Below are positions 37,527 to 46,939 of a stretch of DNA of 64,000 nucleotides, piece after piece. The position numbers and the translations under genes were made by a program. The stretch lies in NCBI GenBank assembly GCA_030267565.1, contig BRXU01000031.1:1-64000 (forward strand), in the 5' to 3' direction. The stretch is from Pleodorina starrii (Eukaryota; Chlorophyta; Chlorophyceae; Chlamydomonadales; Volvocaceae). The stretch's first letter is position 1. Every line of letters begins with the position of its first letter. The notes beneath the pieces were generated by a model, which did not search any database, was not told where the DNA came from, and was given only the letters and a program-made list of their open reading frames with translations.

Positions 37527-38013
37527 ATCGGGTAGAATCCGCACTGTCACCTCACCGGTCCTTACACCCCACCTTCCAAGACTCCCTGAACGCTGCGCCT
37601 TCGACAGAGCGAGCGGCAAGTGAGGCGTTGTCGTGAACCCTGTGTCACGACACACTGCGTCTCGGGCACATCGGGTAGAATCATGCGGCCTGAGAAACTG
37701 CAGTCGGGTTGCAGACTGGTAAAGGTGACTCGAGCTCGAGGTTTTTGGGCAGGTCTGACCGGGCCTTTCTATCCTAGCCGGGCTTAGGGATACTGCCGTA
37801 CTTGGATCATGAGCGGCACTCAGCTCCCGCTCAGGCAGTGATCGGCGGAGTAACGGCACTCAGATCCCGTCTTCCGGAGTAGATTCCGCGGCGTTCCCCC
37901 ATCCTTGACCGAGGAGGGGTTTCCTGTTGTAGATCGTACACTCCAGGCTTTCGACACGCTGTGTCAATTACGCAGTGTGTCATGACACCTGTACGAAAAC
38001 CTTGGCGGATCAT

Positions 38014-38101
38014 TTCGAGTCAGTCCCCTTAACCACTCGGGCACGACTGCCTCATGTCGCAGTCGACAGAATTCGAACCTGTGCGGGAGATCCCAACTGA
38101 T
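38014..38101 (-). tRNA. Permuted tRNA-Ser(CGA), unit 6
   Basis: As unit 1: T4 present and G-U pair in the T stem. Confidence 0.75.
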
Positions 38102-38588
38102 ATCGGGTAGAATCCGCACTGTCACCTCACCGGTCCTTACACCCCACTTCCCAAGAGTCCGTGAACGCTGCGCCTTCGACAGAGCGAGCGGCAAGTGAGG
38201 CGTTGTCGTGAACCCTGTGTCACGACACACTGCGTCTCGGGCACATCGGGTAGAATCATGCGGCTTGAGAAACTGCAGTCGGGCTGCAGACTGGTAAAGG
38301 TGACTCGAGCTCGAGGTTTTTGGGCAGGTCTGACCGGGCCTTTCTATCCTAGCCGGGCTTAGGGATACTGCCATACTTGGATCATGAGCGGCACTCAGCT
38401 CCCGCTGAGGCAGTGATCGCCGGAGTAACGGCACTCAGATCCCGTCTTCCGGAGTAGATTCCGCGGCGTTCCCCCATCCTTGACCGAGGAGGGGTTTCCT
38501 GGTGTAGATCGTACACTCCAGGCTTTCGACACGCTGTGTCAATTACGCAGTGTGTCATGACACCTGTACGGAAACCTTTGCGGATCAT

Positions 38589-38676
38589 TTCGAGTCAGTC
38601 CCCTTAACCACTCGGGCACGACTGCCTCATGTCGCAGTCGACAGGATTCGAACCTGTGCGGGAGATCCCAACTGAT
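38589..38676 (-). tRNA. Permuted tRNA-Ser(CGA), unit 7, T4 lost
   Basis: As unit 5: perfect B box, T4 replaced by TTTC, with the normal ACATGAG spacer. Confidence 0.7.
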
Positions 38677-39163
38677 ATCGGGTAGAATCCGCACTGTCAC
38701 CTCACCGGTCCTTACACCCCACCTTCCAAGACTCCCTGAACGCTGCGCCTTCGACAGAGCGAGCGGCAAGTGAGGCGTTGTCGTGAACCCTGTGTCACGA
38801 CACACTGCGTCTCGGGCACATCGGGTAGAATCTTGCGGCTTGAGAAACTGCAGTCGGGCTGCAGACTGGTAAAGGTGACTCGAGCTCGAGTTTTTTTGGC
38901 AGGTCTGACCGGGCCTTTCTATCCTAGCCGGGCTTAGGTATACTGCCGTACTTGGATCATGAGCGGCACTCAGCTCCCTCTGAGGCAGTGATCGGCGGAG
39001 TAACGGCACTCAGATCCCGTCTTCCGGAGTAGATTCCGCGGCGTTCCCCCATCCTTGACCGAGGAGGGGTTTCCTGGTGTAGATCGTACACTCCAGGCTT
39101 TCGACACGCTGTGTCAATTACGCAGTGTGTCATGACACCTGTACGAAAACCTTGGCGGATCAT

Positions 39164-39251
39164 TTCTAGTCAGTCCCCTTAACCACTCGGGCACGACTGC
39201 CTCATGTCGCATTCGACAGAATTCGAACCTGTGCGGGAGATCCCAACTGAT
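39164..39251 (-). tRNA. Permuted tRNA-Ser(AGA), unit 8, acceptor mismatch
   Basis: Anticodon AGA with T4 present. The 3' acceptor strand reads CGAATGC instead of CGACTGC, giving a mismatch in the acceptor stem, so this copy may be decaying. Confidence 0.6.
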
Positions 39252-39738
39252 ATCGGGTAGAATCCGCACTGTCACCTCACCGGTCCTTACACCCCACCTT
39301 CCAAGACTCCCTGAACGCTGCGCCTTCGACAGAGCGAGCGGCAAGTGAGGTGCTGTCGTGAACCCTGTGTCACGACACACTGCGTCTCGGGCACATCGGG
39401 TAGAATCATGCGGCTTGAGAAACTGCAGTCGGGCTGCAGACTGGTAAAGGTGACTCGAGCTCGAGGTTTTTGGGCAGGTCTGACCGGGCCTTTCTATCCT
39501 AGCCGGGCTTAGGGATACTGCCGTACTTGGATCATGAGCGGCACTCAGCTCCCGCTCAGGCAGTGATCGGCGGAGTAACGGCACTCAGATCCCGTCTTCC
39601 GGAGTAGATTCCGCGGCGTTCCCCCATCCTTGACCGAGGAGGGGTTTCCTGGTGTAGATCGTACACTCCAGGCTTTCGACACGCTGTGTCAATTACGCAG
39701 TGTGTCATGACACCTGTACGAAAACCTTGGCGGATCAT

Positions 39739-39826
39739 ATCTAGTCAGTCCCCTTAACCACTCGGGCACGACTGCCTCATGTCGCAGTCGACAGAATTCG
39801 AACCTGTGCGGGAGATCCCAACTGAT
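39739..39826 (-). tRNA. Permuted tRNA-Ser(AGA), unit 9, altered nt 37
   Basis: Anticodon AGA with T4 present. The base 3' of the anticodon (nt 37) is T instead of A, at the last base before the presumed splice site. Position 37 is usually a purine in tRNAs, so this copy is suspect. Confidence 0.6.
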
Positions 39827-40313
39827 ATCGGGTAGAATCCGCACTGTCACCTCACCGGTCCTTACACCCCACTTCCCAAGAGTCCGTGAACGCTGCGCCT
39901 TCGACAGAGCGAGCGGCAAGTGAGGCGTTGTCGTGAACCCTGTGTCACGACACACTGCGTCTCGGGCACATCGGGTAGAATCTTGCGGCCTGAGAAACTG
40001 CAGTCGGGCTGCAGACTGGTAAAGGTGACTCGAGCTCGAGGTTTTTTGGCAGGTCTGACCGGGCCTTTCTATCCTAGCCGGGCTTAGGGATACTGCCGTA
40101 CTTGGATCATGAGCGGCACTCAGCTCCCGCTCAGGCAGTGATCGGCGGAGTAACGGCACTCAGATCCCGTCTTCCGGAGTAGATTCCGCGGCGTTCCCCC
40201 ATCCTTGACCGAGGAGGGGTTTCCTGGTGTAGATCGTACACTCCAGGCTTTCGACACGCTGTGTCAATTACGCAGTGTGTCATGACACCTGTACGGAAAC
40301 ATTGGCGGATCAT

Positions 40314-40401
40314 TTCGAGTCAGTCCCCTTAACCACTCGGGCACGACTGCCTCATGTCGCAGTCGACAGGATTCGAACCTGTGCGGGAGATCCCAACTGA
40401 T
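40314..40401 (-). tRNA. Permuted tRNA-Ser(CGA), unit 10, T4 lost
   Basis: Perfect B box; downstream sequence is GTTTCC, so no T4. Both halves otherwise match unit 1. Confidence 0.7.
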
Positions 40402-40871
40402 ATCGGGTAGAATCCGCACTGTCACCTCACCGGTCCTTACACCCCACCTTCCAAGACTCCCTGAACGCTGCGCCTTCGACAGAGCGAGCGGCAAGTGAGG
40501 CGTTGTCGTGAACCCTGTGTCACGACACACTGCGTCTCGGGCACATCGGGTAGAATCTTGCGGCTTGAGAAACTGCAGTCGGGCTGCAGACTGGTAAAGG
40601 TGACTCGAGCTCGAGTTTTTTTGGCAGGTCTGACCGGGCCTTTCTATCCTAGCCGGGCTTAGGGATACTGCCGTACTTGGATCATGAGCGGCACTCAGCT
40701 CCCGCTCAGGCAGTGATCGCCGGAGTAACGGCACTCAGATCCCGTCTTCCGGAGTAGATTCCGCGGCGTTCCCCCATCCTTGACCGAGGAGGGGTTTCCT
40801 GGTGTAGATCGTACACTCCAGGCTTTCGACACGCTGTGTCAATTACGCAGTGTGTCATGACACCTGTACGA

Positions 40872-42044
40872 CAAGGGGTTGGTGTCGGCTTCCTTGAAGC
40901 CGGAAAAAGGGCGGGGCCCCACTAAATCCGTACGGGTGGAGTTGAGTGCTAGGGCGGCGAGGGCGTGAAGTGTGAGAGTGTCGACATTCCTGCTGATAGA
41001 CAGCCAGAGCTGTTTCCCGAAATGCCTGCTACGTAGCCGAGTCGTTAGCAAGGCCTGCCGGCGCCGCGCGAAGCGCGTCATCGCGCCGGGTGCATGAGCG
41101 CATGTGCGCATCGACCGAAATACGGCATTTCCAAAGCGAGCGGCGAGGGCGTCAACTGTGAGAGTGTCGACATTCCTGCTGATAGGCAGCCAGAGCTTTA
41201 TACCTGAAACGCCTGCGGCTTCAGCAATCCGACCCATGTTTAGCATCGCGCGCCGTCTCGGCACTGTGCAACTCTTCCGGCCAGCGCATTGGCTGAAGTT
41301 ACTTGACAGTAGACATGGAGTGTATCATTTACACATCACGCAGGCTGACTTGCCAATAGAAGGACAGCGGAACTGTTTGCGAGGGTTGCGACGACGTGCA
41401 GTTGCCGACGAGAGTGCACAGGCTTCGCTACTGAGGTATTCGCCGTAGAGGAGGCTTGACTGCTTTAGGACAGGGAATGTAGAAGTCCACCCCCTAGGTT
41501 GCCGACTGGACTTGTTGGGCGGCCCGCAGAAGACCGCTGCATCATGCGTGCATTTGCGGCTTGGCGTCCAACAACCAGCAGTTTGCCCCTCATGGTTTGC
41601 TCCTTGCAACCTTTGTAATATAAGTGTGCGTCAAGTCGGTCGGACCGGCTAGCAGAGCTGCTGTGGTGTGGTCGCGGGAAGAACGTTCGCAATGCAAACT
41701 TAGTTGGTCGCCGAAACGAAGATTCATTTCCGCCGTCATGTCAGAAATCCACTTTGAGGAACGATGAATCTTCTGGAATTAATTATAGGTCGAGAGGTGT
41801 TGGTTTGACCTCGGCCTCGGTCCATGGAGACTGCCAAACTGGTTTTTACTCATGCGATGTTGGGTTCCTATAATAAATTTACCGTGCAATAAAGAATGTA
41901 ATCTTTTACTTCTGCAGCCTTTCCGTTGGCCGAGATTCTGCACTTTGGTTAGGACTCCACAGTCCACAGTCCACAGGCCACACGGACATGGGCAATCCTA
42001 CAGGGCGGGGCCCCCCCGGGCGCTTCGCGCTGGGGCCCCGCCCA
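40872..42044. mobile_element. TIR element inserted in the satellite, copy 1
   Basis: An insertion of about 1.17 kb splits a satellite unit just downstream (in tRNA orientation) of the tRNA trailer. Within it, 40,909-42,043 is bounded by 13-bp perfect inverted repeats GGGCGGGGCCCCA / TGGGGCCCCGCCC, flanked by AAAAA at 40,904-40,908 and 42,044-42,048, a possible 5-bp target duplication. A further 32 bp on the left (around 40,872-40,903) is absent from normal units. Internally a block of about 80 bp is repeated (near 40,951 and 41,137), both copies containing GTCGACATTCCTGCTGATAG. No transposase is visible, so it is probably a non-autonomous DNA transposon. Superfamily not assigned. Confidence 0.65.
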
Positions 42045-42062
42045 AAAACCTTGGCGGATCAT

Positions 42063-42150
42063 TTCGAGTCAGTCCCCTTAACCACTCGGGCACGACTGCC
42101 TCATGTCGCAGTCGACAGAATTCGAACCTGTGCGGGAGATCCCAACTGAT
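42063..42150 (-). tRNA. Permuted tRNA-Ser(CGA), first after insertion 1
   Basis: Both halves intact with the G-U T-stem pair. The TIR element ends directly beyond the trailer, so the T-run (T5) here is made by the insertion junction. Confidence 0.72.
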
Positions 42151-42637
42151 ATCGGGTAGAATCCGCACTGTCACCTCACCGGTCCTTACACCCCACTTCC
42201 CAAGAGTCCGTGAACGCAGCGCCTTCGACAGAGCGAGCGGCAAGTGAGGCGTTGTCGTGAACCCTGTGTCACGACACACTGCGTCTCGGGCACATCGGGT
42301 AGAATCTTGCGGCTTGAGAAACTGCAGTCGGGCTGCAGACTGGTAAAGGTGACTCGAGCTCGAGTTTTTTTGGCAGGTCTGACCGGGCCTTTCTATCCTA
42401 GCCGGGCTTAGGGATACTGCCGTACTTGGATCATGAGCGGCACTCAGCTCCCGCTCAGGCAGTGATCGCCAGAGTAACGGCACTCAGATCCCGTCTTCCG
42501 GAGTAGATTCCGCGGCATTCCCCCATCCTTGACCGAGGAGGGGTTTCCAGGTGTAAATCGTACACTCCAGGCTTTCGACACGCTGTGTCAACTACGCAGT
42601 GTGTCATGACACCTGTACGAAAACCTTGGCGGATCAT

Positions 42638-42725
42638 TTCTAGTCAGTCCCCTTAACCACTCGGGCACGACTGCCTCATGTCGCAGTCGACAGAATTCGA
42701 ACCTGTGCGGGAGATCCCAACTGAT
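42638..42725 (-). tRNA. Permuted tRNA-Ser(AGA), block 2
   Basis: Anticodon AGA, T4 present, G-U pair in the T stem. Confidence 0.73.
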
Positions 42726-43212
42726 ATCGGGTAGAATCCGCACTGTCACCTCACCGGTCCTTACACCCCACCTCCCAAGACTCCGTGAACGCTGCGCCTT
42801 CGACAGAGCGAGCGGCAAGTGAGGCGTTGTCGTGAACCCTGTGTCACGACACACTGCGTCTCGGGCACATCGGGTAGAATCTTGCGGCCTGAGAAACTGC
42901 AGTCGGGCTGCAGACTGGTAAAGGTGACTCGAGCTCGAGGTTTTTGGGCAGGTCTGACCGGGCCTTTCTATCCTAGCCGGGCTTAGGGATACTGCCGTAC
43001 TTGGATCATGAGCGGCACTCAGCTCCCGCTCAGGCAGTGATCGCCGGAGTAACGGCACTCAGATCCCGTCTTCCGGAGTAGATTCCGCGGCGTTCCCCCA
43101 TCCTTGACCGAGGAGGGGTTTCCTGGTGTAGATCGTACACTCCAGGCTTTCGACACGCTGTGTCAATTACGCAGTGTGTCATGACACCTGTACGGAAACA
43201 TTGGCGGATCAT

Positions 43213-43300
43213 TTCGAGTCAGTCCCCTTAACCACTCGGGCACGACTGCCTCATGTCGCAGTCGACAGGATTCGAACCTGTGCGGGAGATCCCAACTGAT
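43213..43300 (-). tRNA. Permuted tRNA-Ser(CGA), block 2, T4 lost
   Basis: Perfect B box, T4 replaced by GTTTCC. Same variant set as the copy at 40,314. Confidence 0.7.
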
Positions 43301-43770
43301 ATCGGGTAGAATCCGCACTGTCACCTCACCGGTCCTTACACCCCACCTTCCAAGACTCCCTGAACGCTGCGCCTTCGACAGAGCGAGCGGCAAGTGAGGC
43401 GTTGTCGTGAACCCTGTGTCACGACACACTGCGTCTCGGGCACATCGGGTAGAATCTTGCGGCTTGAGAAACTGCAGTCGGGCTGCAGACTGGTAAAGGT
43501 GACTCGAGCTCGAGTTTTTTTGGCAGGTCTGACCGGGCCTTTCTATCCTAGCCGGGCTTAGGGATACTGCCGTACTTGGATCATGAGCGGCACTCAGCTC
43601 CCGCTGAGGCAGTGATCGGCGGAGTAACGGCACTCAGATCCCGTCTTCCGGAGTAGATTCCGCGGCGTTCCCCCATCCTTGACCGAGGAGGGGTTTCCTG
43701 TTGTAGATCGTACACTCCAGGCTTTCGACACGCTGTGTCAATTACGCAGTGTGTCATGACACCTGTACGA

Positions 43771-44943
43771 CAAGGGGTTGGTGTCGGCTTCCTTGAAGCC
43801 GGAAAAAGGGCGGGGCCCCACTAAATCCGTACGGGTGGAGTTGAGTGCTAGGGCGGCGAGGGCGTGAAGTGTGAGAGTGTCGACATTCCTGCTGATAGAC
43901 AGCCAGAGCTGTTTCCCGAAATGCCTGCTACGTAGCCGAGTCGTTAGCAAGGCCTGCCGGCGCCGCGCGAAGCGCGTCATCGCGCCGGGTGCATGAGCGC
44001 ATGTGCGCATCGACCGAAATACGGCATTTCCAAAGCGAGCGGCGAGGGCGTCAACTGTGAGAGTGTCGACATTCCTGCTGATAGGCAGCCAGAGCTTTAT
44101 ACCTGAAACGCCTGCGGCTTCAGCAATCCGACCCATGTTTAGCATCGCGCGCCGTCTCGGCACTGTGCAACTCTTCCGGCCAGCGCATTGGCTGAAGTTA
44201 CTTGACAGTAGACATGGAGTGTATCATTTACACATCACGCAGGCTGACTTGCCAATAGAAGGACAGCGGAACTGTTTGCGAGGGTTGCGACGACGTGCAG
44301 TTGCCGACGAGAGTGCACAGGCTTCGCTACTGAGGTATTCGCCGTAGAGGAGGCTTGACTGCTTTAGGACAGGGAATGTAGAAGTCCACCCCCTAGGTTG
44401 CCGACTGGACTTGTTGGGCGGCCCGCAGAAGACCGCTGCATCATGCGTGCATTTGCGGCTTGGCGTCCAACAACCAGCAGTTTGCCCCTCATGGTTTGCT
44501 CCTTGCAACCTTTGTAATATAAGTGTGCGTCAAGTCGGTCGGACCGGCTAGCAGAGCTGCTGTGGTGTGGTCGCGGGAAGAACGTTCGCAATGCAAACTT
44601 AGTTGGTCGCCGAAACGAAGATTCATTTCCGCCGTCATGTCAGAAATCCACTTTGAGGAACGATGAATCTTCTGGAATTAATTATAGGTCGAGAGGTGTT
44701 GGTTTGACCTCGGCCTCGGTCCATGGAGACTGCCAAACTGGTTTTTACTCATGCGATGTTGGGTTCCTATAATAAATTTACCGTGCAATAAAGAATGTAA
44801 TCTTTTACTTCTGCAGCCTTTCCGTTGGCCGAGATTCTGCACTTTGGTTAGGACTCCACAGTCCACAGTCCACAGGCCACACGGACATGGGCAATCCTAC
44901 AGGGCGGGGCCCCCCCGGGCGCTTCGCGCTGGGGCCCCGCCCA
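43771..44943. mobile_element. TIR element inserted in the satellite, copy 2
   Basis: Indistinguishable, as far as I can read it, from copy 1 and offset by exactly 2,899 bp, with terminal repeats at 43,808 and ending 44,942 and the same extra left segment and the same satellite breakpoint. Sharing both breakpoints means it arose by segmental duplication of a 2.9-kb block (element plus three satellite units), not by a second transposition. Confidence 0.7.
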
Positions 44944-44961
44944 AAAACCTTGGCGGATCAT

Positions 44962-45049
44962 TTCGAGTCAGTCCCCTTAACCACTCGGGCACGACTGCCT
45001 CATGTCGCAGTCGACAGAATTCGAACCTGTGCGGGAGATCCCAACTGAT
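44962..45049 (-). tRNA. Permuted tRNA-Ser(CGA), first after insertion 2
   Basis: Equivalent of the copy at 42,063: intact halves, G-U T-stem pair, T5 at the insertion junction. Confidence 0.72.
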
Positions 45050-45536
45050 ATCGGGTAGAATCCGCACTGTCATCTCACCGGTCCTTACACCCCACTTCCC
45101 AAGAGTCCGTGAACGCAGCGCCTTCGACAGAGCGAGCGGCAAGTGAGGCGTTGTCGTGAACCCTGTGTCACGACACACTGCGTCTCGGGCACATCGGGTA
45201 GAATCTTGCGGCCTGAGAAACTGCAGTCGGGCTGCAGACTGGTAAAGGTGACTCGAGCTCGAGGTTTTTGGGCAGGTCTGACCGGGCCTTTCTATCCTAG
45301 CCGGGCTTAGGGATACTGCCGTACTTGGATCATGAGCGGCACTCAGCTCCCGCTGAGGCAGTGATCGCCGGAGTAACGGCACTCAGATCCCGTCTTCCGG
45401 AGTAGATTCCGCGGCGTTCCCCCATCCTTGACCGAGGAGGGGTTTCCTGGTGTAGATCGTACACTCCAGGCTTTCGACACGCTGTGTCAATTACGCAGTG
45501 TGTCATGACACCTGTACGGAAACATTGGCGGATCAT

Positions 45537-45624
45537 TTCGAGTCAGTCCCCTTAACCACTCGGGCACGACTGCCTCATGTCGCAGTCGACAGGATTCGAA
45601 CCTGTGCGGGAGATCCCAACTGAT
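45537..45624 (-). tRNA. Permuted tRNA-Ser(CGA), block 3, T4 lost
   Basis: Perfect B box, no T4 downstream; both halves intact. Confidence 0.7.
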
Positions 45625-46111
45625 ATCGGGTAGAATCCGCACTGTCACCTCACCGGTCCTTACACCCCACCTTCCAAGACTCCCTGAACGCTGCGCCTTC
45701 GACAGAGCGAGCGGCAAGTGAGGCGTTGTCGTGAACCCTGTGTCACGACACACTGCGTCTCGGGCACATCGGGTAGAATCTTGCGGCTTGAGAAACTGCA
45801 GTCGGGCTGCAGACTGGTAAAGGTGACTCGAGCTCGAGTTTTTTTGGCAGGTCTGACCGGGCCTTTCTATCCTAGCCGGGCTTAGGTATACTGCCGTACT
45901 TGGATCATGAGCGGCACTCAGCTCCCGCTCAGGCAGTGATCGCCGGAGTAACGGCACTCAGATCCCGTCTTCCGGAGTAGATTCCGCGGCGTTCCCCCAT
46001 CCTTGACCGAGGAGGGGTTTCCTGGTGTAGATCGTACACTCCAGGCTTTCGACACGCTGTGTCAATTACGCAGTGTGTCATGACACCTGTACGGAAACAT
46101 TGGCGGATCAT

Positions 46112-46199
46112 TTCGAGTCAGTCCCCTTAACCACTCGGGCACGACTGCCTCATGTCGCAGTCGACAGAATTCGAACCTGTGCGGGAGATCCCAACTGAT
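46112..46199 (-). tRNA. Permuted tRNA-Ser(CGA), block 3, mixed type
   Basis: The only full copy that combines the G-U T stem (B-box mismatch) with loss of T4, so it looks recombinant between the two unit classes. Confidence 0.68.
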
Positions 46200-46686
46200 A
46201 TCGGGTAGAATCCGCACTGTCACCTCACCGGTCCTTACACCCCACCTTCCAAGACTCCCTGAACGCTGCGCCTTCGACAGAGCGAGCGGCAAGTGAGGCG
46301 TTGTCGTGAACCCTGTGTCACGACACACTGCGTCTCGGGCACATCGGGTAGAATCTTGCGGCTTGAGAAACTGCAGTCGGGCTGCAGACTGGTAAAGGTG
46401 ACTCGAGCTCGAGTTTTTTTGGCAGGTCTGACCGGGCCTTTCTATCCTAGCCGGGCTTAGGTATACTGCCGTACTTGGATCATGAGCGGCACTCAGCTCC
46501 CGCTCAGGCAGTGATCGCCGGAGTAACGGCACTCAGATCCCGTCTTCCGGAGTAGATTCCGCGGCGTTCCCCCATCCTTGACCGAGGAGGGGTTTCCAGG
46601 TGTAAATCGTACACTCCAGGCTTTCGACACGCTGTGTCAACTACGCAGTGTGTCATGACACCTGTACGGAAGCATTGGCGGATCAT

Positions 46687-46774
46687 TTCGAGTCAGTCCC
46701 CTTAACCACTCGGGCACGACTGCCTCATGTCGCAGTCGACAGGATTCGAACCTGTGCGGGAGATCCCAACTGAT
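46687..46774 (-). tRNA. Permuted tRNA-Ser(CGA), last full copy
   Basis: Perfect B box; trailer region reads GCTTCC so no T4. The next 5' half on the right is truncated, so a linear reading with a long intron is not available to this 3' half; it is complete only as a permuted gene. Confidence 0.7.
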
Positions 46775-46912
46775 ATCGGGTAGAATCCGCACTGTCACCT
46801 CACCGGTCCTTACACCCCACCTCCCAAGACTCCGTGAACGCTGCGCCTTCGACAGAGCGAGCGGCAAGTGAGGCGTTGTCGTGAACCCTGTACGGAAACC
46901 TCGGCGGATCAT

Positions 46913-46939
46913 TTCTAGTCAGACCCCTTAACCACTCAT
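46913..46939 (-). pseudogene. Truncated 5' half of tRNA-Ser(AGA) at the array edge
   Basis: The unit is internally deleted: CCCTGT near 46,890 joins directly to GTACGG, skipping about 350 bp. The 5' half then runs from nt 37 (loop CTAGAA) back through the D arm and stops matching at about 46,939, losing the acceptor strand. It cannot form a tRNA. Confidence 0.8.

Larger units (their letters stand above)
34851..46939. repeat. 575-bp tandem satellite array carrying tRNA-Ser sequences
   Basis: Eleven unit starts in a row (35,089, 35,664, 36,239 ... 40,839) are spaced exactly 575 bp with no net indel. The array resumes after each of two insertions with unit starts at 42,588, 43,163 and 43,738, then 45,487, 46,062 and 46,637. 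Units differ by scattered substitutions only. Each unit has short hairpins (CTGCAG/CTGCAG; CTCGAGCTCGAG followed by T6-7; CCTGG/CCAGG), a 19-bp inverted repeat flanking the tRNA region, and a rearranged tRNA-Ser on the minus strand. Because 575 is not a multiple of 3, the repeated 156-codon minus-strand frames are not a conserved protein family and are not called. Confidence 0.95.

Noticed and set aside
40839..42247. Small ORFs of 60-140 codons inside the TIR element
   Set aside because: They overlap on both strands, have no transposase motifs, and are identical in both copies only because the block was duplicated.
35089..46912. Repeated 156-codon and 60-68-codon minus-strand frames in the satellite
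   Set aside because: They run through the tRNA halves, recur only because the DNA repeats, and show no domain or codon-use signal.
34851..46939. CRISPR array or hammerhead-ribozyme satellite
   Set aside because: There are no short repeats with unique spacers. I looked for the conserved hammerhead core and did not find it.
34851..46939. 5S rRNA or snRNA gene array
   Set aside because: No recognisable 5S or U-snRNA core sequence was found in the unit; the only RNA that folds convincingly is tRNA-Ser.
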